Source: Micromonospora orduensis (GTDB taxonomy: Bacteria > Actinomycetota > Actinomycetes > Mycobacteriales > Micromonosporaceae). From it: 64,000 bases of DNA. Where the stretch lies: the NCBI RefSeq assembly GCF_006228125.1, contig NZ_VDFY01000208.1, forward strand, positions 1-64,000. Direction: 5' to 3'. Below the pieces are notes generated by a model, which saw nothing but the letters and a program-made list of their open reading frames with translations, was not told the origin of the DNA and did not search any database. Positions 23,456 through 32,200 of the stretch are shown one piece after another (positions within the stretch are counted from its first letter, which is position 1; each line of letters begins with the position of its first letter). The translations under genes were made by a program, and so were the position numbers.

Positions 23456-25348
23456 ATGAGCATGGAAGTTACCGCGTGGACGTCCCTGCACCACGCGATG
23501 AACGCGCAGGACGAGCGACCGGTGTCCCGGGTCACCGTACGGCGCATCGCGCAGTTCGCGCGACCGCACCGTAGGGCACTCATCAGGTTCCTGCTGCTGA
23601 GCGTGGTGACTGCCGCTCTCACGGTGGCGGCGCCCATCCTCGCCGGTCGGGTTGTCGACGCGATCGTCGACGGCGCCGACGGCGGGGTGGTGGTCCGCCT
23701 GGCGGTGCTGATCGCCCTGATCGCGCTCGCCGAGGCCGGGCTGGGCCTGCTGACACGATTCCTCTCCGCCAGCATCGGTGAGGGGCTGATCGTCCAACTG
23801 CGGACGGCGGTCTTCGACCACGTCCAGCGGATGCCTGTGGCGTTCTTCACCCGTACCCGGACCGGTGCGCTGGTCAGCCGTCTGAACAACGACGTGATCG
23901 GCGCGCAGCGGGCGTTCAGCGGCACCCTGTCGAGTGTGGTCGGCAACGCCGTCACGTTGATGCTGACGTTGGCGGTGATGCTCACCTTCTCCTGGCAGAT
24001 CACGCTGCTGGCGCTGGTCCTGCTGCCCATCTTCGTCATCCCGGCCCGCCGGATGGGTTCCCGGCTCGCCCGGTTGCAGCGTGAGGCGGCCGAGCACAAC
24101 GCGACGATGAGCACCCGGATGACCGAGCGCTTCTCCGCGCCCGGCGCCACCCTGGTCAAGCTGTACGGGCGACCCGAGCAGGAGTCCGCCGAGTTCGCGG
24201 CGCGGGCACGACGGGTCCGGGACATCGGCATCCGCACCGCCATGCTTCAGTGGGTCTTCATCACCGCGCTCACCGTTGTCGGCTCCCTTGCGCTGGCCCT
24301 GGTCTACGGGCTGGGTGGGCTCTACGCGCTGCGGGGCAGCCTCGACGCCGGGACGGTGGTCGCCCTGGCGCTGCTGCTGTCGCGTCTCTACGCGCCGTTG
24401 ACGTCGCTGGCCAGCGCCCGGGTCGAGGTGATGAGCGCGCTTGTGAGCTTCGAGCGGGTGTTCGAGATTCTCGACCTCAAGCCGCTGATCCTCGACCGGT
24501 CCGACGCCCGTACGCTCCCCGACGGGCCGGTCGCTGTGGAGTTCGACGGGGTGCGGTTCGGCTACCCGTCCGCGGACAAGGTGTCGCTCGCGTCCCTGGA
24601 GGACGTGGCGAAGCTCGACACCCGCGGCGGCGAAGAGGTGCTGCACGACGTGTCGTTCCGCGCCGAGGCGGGGCAGATGGTCGCGCTGGTCGGCTCGTCC
24701 GGGGCGGGCAAGTCGACGATCGCGCAGCTCGTGCCACGGCTGTACGACGTCGAGGGCGGCGCGGTGAAGCTGGCCGACGTCGACGTCCGTGACCTGTCGG
24801 CCGAGTCGATCCGTGGCGCGTTGGGCGTGGTGACCCAGGACGGGCACCTCTTCCACGAGAGCATCCGCGCCAACCTGGCGTTCGCCCAGCCGGACGCGAC
24901 CGAGGAGGAGATGTGGGACGCGCTGCGGCGGGCGCGGCTCGACGGCCTGATCCGCTCACTGCCGGACGGTCTCGACACCGTCGTCGGTGAACGCGGGTAC
25001 CGCCTGTCGGGCGGTGAGCGGCAACGGCTCACCATCGCGCGACTGCTGCTGGCCCGTCCCCGCGTGGTGATCCTCGACGAGGCCACCGCGCACCTCGACT
25101 CCACCTCGGAGGCGGCAGTTCAGGAGGCGCTCGCCGAAGCCCTGACGGGCCGGACGAGCCTGGTCATCGCACACCGGCTCTCCACCATCCGGGCGGCCGA
25201 CCAGATTCTCGTTGTCGAAGACGGACGCATCGTCGAACGCGGACGGCACGGTGACCTGCTCGCCGCCGGGGGCCGGTACCAGGAGTTGTACCGCACCCAG
25301 TTCGACCAGGAGCAGCCGACGGTCCAGGAGCAACGCGTCGGCATCTGA
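23456..25348 (+). CDS. ABC exporter, fused membrane and ATPase domains
   Basis: A 630-residue half-transporter of the MsbA/LmrA type. Six transmembrane helices span about 35-320. The nucleotide-binding domain (about 360-610) has Walker A GSSGAGKST, signature LSGGERQR, Walker B VVILDEAT and a His switch (IAHRLST). It probably dimerises and exports a hydrophobic compound or peptide. ATG 23456 is 5 bases after GCGGAGGT; a second ATG lies two codons on. Control by the neighbouring MerR protein is likely from the matching promoters. The substrate is unknown. Confidence 0.92.
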   Translation: MSMEVTAWTSLHHAMNAQDERPVSRVTVRRIAQFARPHRRALIRFLLLSVVTAALTVAAPILAGRVVDAIVDGADGGVVVRLAVLIALIALAEAGLGLLTRFLSASIGEGLIVQLRTAVFDHVQRMPVAFFTRTRTGALVSRLNNDVIGAQRAFSGTLSSVVGNAVTLMLTLAVMLTFSWQITLLALVLLPIFVIPARRMGSRLARLQREAAEHNATMSTRMTERFSAPGATLVKLYGRPEQESAEFAARARRVRDIGIRTAMLQWVFITALTVVGSLALALVYGLGGLYALRGSLDAGTVVALALLLSRLYAPLTSLASARVEVMSALVSFERVFEILDLKPLILDRSDARTLPDGPVAVEFDGVRFGYPSADKVSLASLEDVAKLDTRGGEEVLHDVSFRAEAGQMVALVGSSGAGKSTIAQLVPRLYDVEGGAVKLADVDVRDLSAESIRGALGVVTQDGHLFHESIRANLAFAQPDATEEEMWDALRRARLDGLIRSLPDGLDTVVGERGYRLSGGERQRLTIARLLLARPRVVILDEATAHLDSTSEAAVQEALAEALTGRTSLVIAHRLSTIRAADQILVVEDGRIVERGRHGDLLAAGGRYQELYRTQFDQEQPTVQEQRVGI

Positions 25349-25356
25349 CCCCGCGT

Positions 25357-25394
25357 CGCCGCCCGCCCCGGGTGATTCCCGGTGGCGGGCGGCG
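25357..25394 (+). terminator. Large hairpin terminator after exporter gene
   Basis: An 11-bp stem (CGCCGCCCGCC with GGCGGGCGGCG) encloses an inner CCGGG/CCCGG stem with loop TGATT. It separates the exporter gene from the convergent PepSY gene. Confidence 0.78.
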
Positions 25395-25405
25395 GCACCG
25401 GGCGG

Positions 25406-25918
25406 TCAGTCGTCGTCGGAGCTGTCGTCGTCACCGTCGTCGTCGGACTGGTCGTCCTTGTCGTCGTCGTCGGCCGGCTCCTGCTCGGCCTTGACCACCG
25501 AGCCGTTGTCCCGGTCGACGTCCACCTCGTGCTCGGTGTCGCCAGCGACGATCTCGACGCTCCACACCTGTCGACCGTTCTCCTGCTCGGCCTCGACCTC
25601 GACGATCCGCCCGCCACCGGCCCTGGCGAGGGCGATCTCCCCGGCGCGCTGCTCGTCGACCGCTGCGCCGGCCGGCGCGCTGCCGGCCGTCGGCGTACCC
25701 GACGGGGTGCCGCTCGTCGGCGTACCCGACGGGGTGCCTGCCGACGGCGAACCGCTGGTCTCCGGCGCGTCCGTGGCGGTCGGAGCGACTGTCGCCGCGG
25801 CCAGTGCCGTGCCGCCGCTGCGAGAGTCGTTCGCGGCGTTGACGCCGAGCGCGACCCCGGCCACCGCCAGCACCGCCGACCCGCCGACCGTCGCGAGAAG
25901 CAGATTGGTGCGCTTCAT
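25406..25918 (-). CDS. Exported PepSY-domain protein
   Basis: A 170-residue membrane-anchored or secreted protein. Hydrophobic segment at residues 5-25. A Thr/Pro/Gly/Ser linker (45-85) includes a 27-base direct repeat (25689-25711, 25716-25738) encoding TPSGTP units. A PepSY domain follows at about 88-148 (DEQRAGEIALARAGGGRIVEVE, WSVEI, HEVDVDRDNGSVV). The tail is extremely acidic, almost all Asp and Ser. PepSY proteins usually inhibit peptidases or sense the envelope. ATG 25918 is chosen because AGGTGG lies 8 bases upstream. A shared direct repeat with the promoter region at 28637 suggests control by the two-component system nearby. Confidence 0.85.
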   Translation of the reverse strand: MKRTNLLLATVGGSAVLAVAGVALGVNAANDSRSGGTALAAATVAPTATDAPETSGSPSAGTPSGTPTSGTPSGTPTAGSAPAGAAVDEQRAGEIALARAGGGRIVEVEAEQENGRQVWSVEIVAGDTEHEVDVDRDNGSVVKAEQEPADDDDKDDQSDDDGDDDSSDDD

Positions 25919-25967
25919 CGTGGTGTCCACCTTTCCTCGGTTGTCGACTCCGAGGATCGGTCGGATC

Positions 25968-26008
25968 GGGATAGCACCGCGCTGTCGCGACGCTAAGGCC
26001 GGGTTAAG
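25968..26008 (-). promoter_or_regulatory. Response-regulator-type site and promoter of PepSY gene
   Basis: Read toward the PepSY gene, TTAAC-N4-CCTTAGCGTC (26007-25989) also occurs at 28638-28656. TTAGCG (25996-25991) can serve as -35, with TATCCC (25973-25968) as -10, 17 bases on. Confidence 0.5.
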
Positions 26009-26031
26009 GCGGTGGTGGGTCGAGGGAGGGC

Positions 26032-26586
26032 TCAGCCGCGCCTGTTGAGTTCGGCCTCGAGTCGCTGGACGAGCGTCTTGCGGTCCTTGCTGGCACGCTC
26101 GTTGCGCAGTGCGGTCCTGAGCTGCCGGGTATCGAGCCCACGGACCAGCTTGGCGGCCTCGGCCACCGACATCTCCGACATCCGGCCGGCCGTGGTGGCG
26201 TCTCGACGTGCCCGCTTGGCCGGCCCGGTGTTCGCGACGTACTGCCTGCCCGTCCGGGAGGCTTCACGCTTCTTGGTGTCGGTGGCGCGTTTCTGGCCCT
26301 CCGACATCTCGTCCCAGGCCTTCTTGGGCAGGTAACGGCTCGTCGTACCGTCCTTGCGGGCCCGGGTGTCGCCCTCCTTGGTCTGCCACTTCTCGTTGCC
26401 CCAGCGCTGGAGCGACTTCTGCCGCTCGTCCTTTTCGCCGAGGAATCCCCCGCCGCGCCTCTTGTACTCCTGAGTGACAAGCTGTGACTTGCGCGCCGAC
26501 CACTGCCCCGGCCTGCCGCCCTTGTCGGAAGCCTTGATCTCTTCCTTGATCTGCTCTCTGAGCTCGGGTTTCGTATACCGCGCCAT
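26032..26586 (-). CDS. DUF5872-domain protein
   Basis: A 184-residue very basic, Lys/Arg-rich soluble protein. It begins with YTKPELREQIKEEIKASDKGG and then GQWSARKSQLVTQEYKRRGGG, with NEKWQTKEG near residue 65 and YLPKKAWDEMS near 85, matching DUF5872, a domain found in scattered bacteria and large DNA viruses. A C-terminal helical pair (about 135-180) looks like a SAP- or Rho-N-like nucleic-acid-binding module (AAKLVRGLDTRQLRTALRN). A nucleic-acid-linked role is inferred. It stands between the PepSY gene and the two-component genes and has normal codon use. Confidence 0.78.
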   Translation of the reverse strand: MARYTKPELREQIKEEIKASDKGGRPGQWSARKSQLVTQEYKRRGGGFLGEKDERQKSLQRWGNEKWQTKEGDTRARKDGTTSRYLPKKAWDEMSEGQKRATDTKKREASRTGRQYVANTGPAKRARRDATTAGRMSEMSVAEAAKLVRGLDTRQLRTALRNERASKDRKTLVQRLEAELNRRG

Positions 26587-26614
26587 AGGGGGCAGCTACC
26601 CGGCACCGCAGCGC

Positions 26615-27904
26615 CTATGCCTCCGGCCGCGACGTCGGGGGGCCGAGCCGGAGCAGCACCCGCGTCCCGCCCCGCGGGCCGGTCCGCAACTCCAGGCGAC
26701 CACCGCCGCCCTGCGCGGCACGCCTGGCGATGTCCAGGCCGAGACCGGTGGACCCGGCCGCGCTCGCGCCCCGCCGGACCGCGCCGTCCGGCATGCCGGG
26801 CCCCTCGTCGGCGATGGTGAGGACCACCTCCCCCGCCTCCCGGGCGAGCCGGACCGCGAACGGCGTCCCGTCGGGGGTGTGCGCGAAGACGTTGCCGAGC
26901 AGGGCGTCCACGGCCGCGGTCAGGTCGTCGGCCGGTACACCGACCGGTAGCGGACCGGCGGCGAGGTCGAGCGTGACGGCCCGGCCGGTGTCCTCGGCCA
27001 GCACCGACCAGAACGCGACCCGCTCGGCGACGATCGCCGCCGCGTCCGAAGCGGCCGGCGCCTTCGCCGGTGAGTGACGCCACCGGGCCTGCCGGATCAG
27101 TCCGGTGACCGCGCGTTCCAGTCCGTCGGCGGCGGCGGTGATCCGGGCCGCGTCGTCCGGGTCGCGCAGCGACTCCGCCTCCAGTCGCAGCGCCGTCAAC
27201 GGCGTCCGCAACCGGTGCGACAGGTCGGCGACCTGCTCGCGTTCCTGCACCAGGAGCACCTGGATACGGCCGGCCAGGTGGTTGAGCGCGCCGGCCACCT
27301 CGCGCAGCTCGGCCGGACCGGCGGGTGTGACACGGGCGTCCAGTTCGGCGTTGGCCAGCCGGTGCGACACGGCGGACAGGTCGCTGATCGGCCGGACCAG
27401 GGTGCGCGCCAGCCGGTCGGCCACCGCCAGCCCGATCAGCACCAGGAGCACACCGAGCAGGGCCAGCACCAGCCACGCCCGGGTCACGCCGGCGGTCAGC
27501 TCGTCTCGGGGTACCACGGTACGGATCACGCCGGTGCCGTCCGCCCGGCCCTGCACCGCGATGACCACCTCCCGCCCGGCCGCCGACTCACCGGTGAGGC
27601 TCTGCCCGCGCGCGGCCAGGGCCACCGCCGGCGTACGCGGCGCCGGGGCGCCGAGCACCGTGCCGTCGGGCAGGAAGACACTCACCGGTCGACCGGACTC
27701 GGCGGCGAGCTGCTCGACGGTGAGTCGGATGGTGGCCGCGTCGGCGGTGCCGACCACCGGCACCAGGCTCTGCGCGTCGGCGGTGGCCCGGACGGTGGCC
27801 CGGTCCTCCGCGACGGTGCGCACGAGCAACGCCAGCGGCACCAGGAACGCGATGAGGATGAGCACGCTGACCGCGGCGACGAGCAGCGCCAGGCGTGCCC
27901 TCAC
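26615..27904 (-). CDS. Two-component sensor histidine kinase
   Basis: A 429-residue membrane kinase. Transmembrane helices at about 7-29 and 144-163 flank an extracellular sensor of ~110 residues. A HAMP linker (165-215) leads to the dimerisation helix with phospho-acceptor His230 in DLSHRLRTPL. The ATPase domain has an N-box (ALLGNVFAHTP) and a G-box DEGPGMPDG. In the N-box GNVF replaces the common xNAxK, as in many CseC-like actinobacterial kinases. Its start overlaps the response-regulator stop by 4 bases. The signal is unknown; cell-envelope stress is possible given the PepSY target. Confidence 0.92.
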   Translation of the reverse strand: MRARLALLVAAVSVLILIAFLVPLALLVRTVAEDRATVRATADAQSLVPVVGTADAATIRLTVEQLAAESGRPVSVFLPDGTVLGAPAPRTPAVALAARGQSLTGESAAGREVVIAVQGRADGTGVIRTVVPRDELTAGVTRAWLVLALLGVLLVLIGLAVADRLARTLVRPISDLSAVSHRLANAELDARVTPAGPAELREVAGALNHLAGRIQVLLVQEREQVADLSHRLRTPLTALRLEAESLRDPDDAARITAAADGLERAVTGLIRQARWRHSPAKAPAASDAAAIVAERVAFWSVLAEDTGRAVTLDLAAGPLPVGVPADDLTAAVDALLGNVFAHTPDGTPFAVRLAREAGEVVLTIADEGPGMPDGAVRRGASAAGSTGLGLDIARRAAQGGGGRLELRTGPRGGTRVLLRLGPPTSRPEA

Positions 27905-28596
27905 GGCTGCGCCGCCGGCGCTTCGAGGCGTACCCCGACGCCGCGGACGGTGTGCAGGTATCGGGGCTGCTGGGCGTTCTCGCCCAGCTTGCGGCGCAGC
28001 CAGGACAGGTGCACGTCGACGGTCTTGTCGGCGCCGCCGTACGGGATCTGCCAGACCTCGGTGAGCAGCTCGCGTTTCGTGACCACCTGACCGGGACGGC
28101 CGGCGAGGTGGTGCAGCAGGTCGAACTCGCGCGGCGTCAGCTCGACCGCCACGCCGTCCAGGGTGACCTGCCGGGACCGGGGGTCGACGCGCAGCCCGCC
28201 GACGACGAGCGACGGGTCCTGCCCGTCGGTGCCGGACGGGCCACGCCGCAGCACCGCCCGCACGCGGGCGTCGAGCTGCGCGGCGGTGAACGGCTTGACC
28301 ACGTAGTCGTCGGCGCCCGCGTCGAGCACCCGGACGATCTCGGCGTCGTCGTCGCGGGCGGTGGCCACGATGACCGGCACCGAACTGACCGCGCGCAGCA
28401 TCCGCAGCAGCTCGCGTCCGTCCAGATCGGGCAGGCCCAGGTCGAGCACGACGAGGTCGGGCCGGTCGTCCAGGGCGTCGCGGAGACCGGTCATCGCGGT
28501 CGAGGCGGCGGCCACCGCGTGCCCGCGTTCGCGCAGCGCCCGGATCAGCGGGGTACGAATCGTCAGGTCGTCCTCGATGAGCAGTAGGCGGGCCAC
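27901..28596 (-). CDS. OmpR-type response regulator
   Basis: A 231-residue regulator: receiver domain 1-115 with acidic pocket EDD (residues 8-10), phospho-Asp52 in LDLGLPD and Lys101 in VVKPF. A winged-helix DNA-binding domain follows at 125-225 (LTPREFDLLHHLAGRPGQVVTK, DVHLSWLRRKLGE). It forms an operon with the overlapping kinase gene. GTG 28596 fits the family N-terminus (VARLLLIEDD); the frame continues upstream but without family similarity, and the ribosome site is weak. Its DNA site is probably the TTAAC/TTAGC direct repeat found at 28637 and 25989. Confidence 0.92.
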   Translation of the reverse strand: MARLLLIEDDLTIRTPLIRALRERGHAVAAASTAMTGLRDALDDRPDLVVLDLGLPDLDGRELLRMLRAVSSVPVIVATARDDDAEIVRVLDAGADDYVVKPFTAAQLDARVRAVLRRGPSGTDGQDPSLVVGGLRVDPRSRQVTLDGVAVELTPREFDLLHHLAGRPGQVVTKRELLTEVWQIPYGGADKTVDVHLSWLRRKLGENAQQPRYLHTVRGVGVRLEAPAAQP

Positions 28597-28636
28597 AGGT
28601 GGCAGGCTAACCGCTACCGCTGGCGGCGAGGCGCAC

Positions 28637-28656
28637 GTTAACAGTCCCTTAGCGTC
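28637..28656 (+). promoter_or_regulatory. Response-regulator-type direct repeat
   Basis: GTTAAC-N4-CCTTAGCGTC has TTAAC and TTAGC half-sites in direct orientation, 11 bases apart (one helical turn), as OmpR-family regulators prefer. Fifteen of 20 bases match 25989-26008. It lies between the divergent regulator gene and the secreted protein gene at 28699. Confidence 0.55.
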
Positions 28657-28698
28657 CGGATGTGCCGGCGACAACAGTGGATCGGGGATAGTCAGGGG

Positions 28699-29163
28699 AT
28701 GGGCCGTCGTTCGATCCTCATCGCCGCCGGCTGGGTGGCCACCGCCGCCGTGGCCACCCTGATCGGGCTGGGCGCCATCCGGCTGGTGGGCGAGAGCATC
28801 ACCGGCACCCCGGGCGGGGTGCGCGGCGAGGCGGAGATCGAACGGGCGCTCGCCTCGCCCGAACCGGTGACGACCGGGGCCACGGGCGGCACATCGCCCG
28901 GCGCGTCCAGCGGGACCGTCGCGCCCAGCACCAGCTCCGGGGTCCGCCGGGTGTTCGCCACCGACGGCGGCACGGCGGTGGCCGAGTGCGGCGCAGGCGG
29001 CGTACGCCTCGTCTCCTGGGCGCCCGCGCAGGGCTACCGGGTCCGGGACGTCGACCGTGGCCCGGACGACGACGTCGAGGTCACCTTCGCGGGGTCGGCC
29101 GGCGAGCACGAGCTGAAGGTGCGTTGCATCGGCTCGGAACCGGTGGCCGTCGCCGACGACTGA
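28699..29163 (+). CDS. Membrane-anchored hypothetical protein
   Basis: 154 residues with an N-terminal membrane anchor or signal (about 7-28, AGWVATAAVATLIGLGAIRLV). A Thr/Ser/Pro linker (55-75) is followed by an extracytoplasmic beta-rich domain (80-150) with two Cys residues (AECG and VRCIG) that could form a disulfide. Not a family I can name. AGGGG lies directly before the ATG. It is divergent from the two-component operon and has the response-regulator direct repeat in its promoter region, so it is probably a target of that system. Confidence 0.72.
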   Translation: MGRRSILIAAGWVATAAVATLIGLGAIRLVGESITGTPGGVRGEAEIERALASPEPVTTGATGGTSPGASSGTVAPSTSSGVRRVFATDGGTAVAECGAGGVRLVSWAPAQGYRVRDVDRGPDDDVEVTFAGSAGEHELKVRCIGSEPVAVADD

Positions 29164-29223
29164 ACCGGCGGGTCACGCGGGTAGCGCTCGTCACTGCCCA
29201 GGCCGGCACGATCGGTGACGGCG

Positions 29224-29255
29224 GGGACCGGCACGGAAGACTCCGTGCCGGTCCC
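29224..29255. terminator. Bidirectional hairpin terminator
   Basis: GGGACCGGCACGGA (29224-29237) and TCCGTGCCGGTCCC (29242-29255) form a perfect 14-bp stem with loop AGAC, between convergent genes. Confidence 0.78.
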
Positions 29256-29270
29256 GTCACCGGTGCCGGG

Positions 29271-32200
29271 TCAGCTGCCGTACGCCTCCAACTCCCAGAG
29301 CGAGTGACCGTATCCGGTGCCCCGGGCCGTGCCGTAGATCCGCAGGTAGCGGCCGTTGGCCCCGAGCGCGGTGTGCTCGTCCACCCCACCGTCGGCCCCG
29401 GTCACCGTCTTCACGGTGGTCCAGGTGGTGCCGTCGTTCGAGGTCTGGATCTGGTACGCGCTGCTGTACGCCGCCTCCCAGCTCAGCTTGACCCGACCGA
29501 TCGCGGTGGGGCTGCCGAGGTCGACGCGGATCCACTGCGGGTCGGAGAAGGTGCTCGACCAGCGGGTGGTGAGGCTGCCGTCGACGGCCTGGGCGCCGGT
29601 CACGTCGGCCCCCTCGTTGCTGGACGTCACTGTCGGTTTGTTGAGCAGCAGGTTGCCGCCGGTCGGGGTGCCGGTGCCGCCGTACACCTCGAACTCGAAC
29701 AGCGAGTAGCCCCACGCGGTGCCCCGGGTGGTGCCGAGCAGCCGGACGTACCGGCCGGAGCCGGTCAGCCCGGTCAGGTCGTCCACGCCGCCGTCGCCGC
29801 CGGTCACCGTCCGGATCGTGGTGAAGGTGACCCCGTCGGTCGAGGTCTGGATCTGGTACCCGCTGCCGTACGCCGCCTCCCAGGTCAGCTTCACCCGGTT
29901 GATGGCGTACGTGGCGCCCAGGTCCACGTCGATCCACTGCGGGTCGCTGAACGAGCTGCCCCACCGGGTGCCCACCGCCCCGTCGAACGCGTTGGCCGCG
30001 ACGAAGGCGCCCTCAAAACTGGACGCTCGGGCGGGCTTGCCCTGGGCCAGGTTCGCGCCCGGCGGGTTGGGATCCGGTCCCGGGCCGCCGGGGCTGCCGG
30101 AGAGGGTGAACTCGTCGACGTCGAACCACGGGCCGGCGCCCTTGAAGACCAGGAACAGGGTCCGGGTGCCGGTCGGGGCGGTGACCCCGCCGGTGACCGT
30201 GGCGAAGTTCGCGTACCCGCCGGTGGGTACGACGGTGGCCGAGCCGACAAGCGGCCCGGTGGGTGAGTCGACCCGCAGCTCCAGGGTGCCGCCACCGCCG
30301 GCCGGCGCGCCCACCCGGGCGCTGAACGACTGGACGCCTGTCAGGTTGTACGGCCGGAACGAGATCCAGTCGTTGTTGTCGATGTAGCCGACCGCGGCCC
30401 CGCCGTGCCCGGCGGCCCCGGCGACGATCTGGACGCCTGACGAGTCACCGAAGTGCTCGGCCTGGCGTACCCGTGGTTGCAGCACGGCCTGGGTGTGCGT
30501 GGTCAGTGGCGGCTGGCCACCGCCGCCCAGGTCGGTGTACTCGGCGTCGATGATGCCGAAGATGTTCGCGGCCGTGTCGTGCTCACCGTCGGCCGAGGTC
30601 TGGATGACCCCGGTGCAGCCCTGCGCGCTGCCAAGCTGGTGCCCGTGCGAGTCGTGCCCGAGGACGTAGTTCACCTTGACCCGGGCGCAGTTCACCGCGC
30701 CGTCCTGGGCGTCGGTGACGGTGACGGAGAACGGCACCGCGTCCCCGAAGCTGAAGGTCTGCCCGTTCAGCGGGGTGTTCACGGTGACCACCGGGGCACT
30801 GTTGCCGACCGTGACGACCACGCTCGCGGTGGCCGTCTTGCCTGTGGTGTCCCGGACCGTCAGTGTCGGGCTGCGGGTTCCGTTTGTGGTGTACGTGAAG
30901 CTCGGGTTCGCCGCGGTCGAGTCGGTGGTGCCGTTGTTGTCGAAGTCCCAGGCGTAGGTGAACGGGTCGCCGTCCGGGTCGAGCGTGCCGGCCGAGGAGA
31001 AGGCCACGGTCAGCGGTGCGGTGCCGCTGGTCGGGGTGGCCGACACCTTCGCGACGGGCGCTCTGCCCTCGCGGGCGTACTCGATGCGGTAGAGCGCGGA
31101 GTTGGCGTCGCCGTTGAACCAGCCGGTGCCGTAGTCGAGCACGTAGAGCGCACCGTCCGGGCCGAACTCCATGTCCATGACCTGGGTGCCGGTCCACGGG
31201 AACGGGTTGATCTTCAGCGGTTGGCCGGACGCGTCGAGCTTGATGTTCTTGATCCAGCGACGGCCGAACTCGCCGGCGAAGTAGGTCCCGTCGTAGTACT
31301 CGGGGAACGCCACGGGGGAGGTGTTGTTCGGGTCGTACCGGTAGACGGGCCCTCCCATCGGCGACAGGCCACCGCCGGTGAACTCCGGCGGGGAGCCGGA
31401 CCCGCCGTACGGCAGCCACGCCGGGATGGCCGGCGGCAGTTGGGTGATGCCTGTGTTGTTGGGCGAGTTGTTCACCGGCCCGCCCGCGCAGTTGAACTTC
31501 GCCCCGGACGGCCCGGACGGGAAGGTGTAGTCGTTGTACGCGTCGTTGCGGGCGGTGCAGTACGGCCAGCCGTAGAAGCCGGGCCGGTCGATCCGGGCGA
31601 ACTCGACGTTGCCCGCCGGTCCCCGGTTCGGGTCGGCGGTGCCCGCGTCCGGGCCGTAGTCGCCGAGGTAGACGATGCCGGTGGCCTTGTCCACGCTCAT
31701 CCGGAACGGGTTGCGGAAGCCCATCGCGTAGACCTCCGGGCGGGTCCGCGCGGTGCCCGGGGCGAACATGTTGCCCGCCGGGATGGTGTAACCGCCGGCC
31801 GCGCTCGGCTTGATCCGGAGCACCTTGCCGCGCAGGTCGTTGCTGTTCGCCGAGGTGCGCTGCGCGTCGAACGCCGGGTTTCGTCCGGCCCGCTCGTCGA
31901 TCGGGGTGAAGCCGGCCGAGTCGAACGGGTTGGTGTCGTCCCCGGTGGACAGGTACAGGTTGCCGGCCGCGTCGAAGTCCATGTCACCGCCGACGTGGCA
32001 GCACATGCCCCGGCTGGTGGGCACGTTCAGGATCAGCGTCTCGCTTGCCAGGTTGATGGTGTTGTCCGCGTTCACTGTGAACCGGGACAGCCGGTTGACG
32101 CCGTCCCAGACGGCGAAGTCGGCCGGGGTGCCGGTGGCCGGGGCGCCGCCGCCCGGGGTGCTCAGTGGTGGCGCGTAGTACGCGTACACCCAGCGGTTGC

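Noticed and set aside
25689-25738. Short tandem repeat as a possible repeat array or CRISPR
   Set aside because: Only two copies, inside a Thr/Pro/Gly linker of the PepSY gene, in frame with coding.
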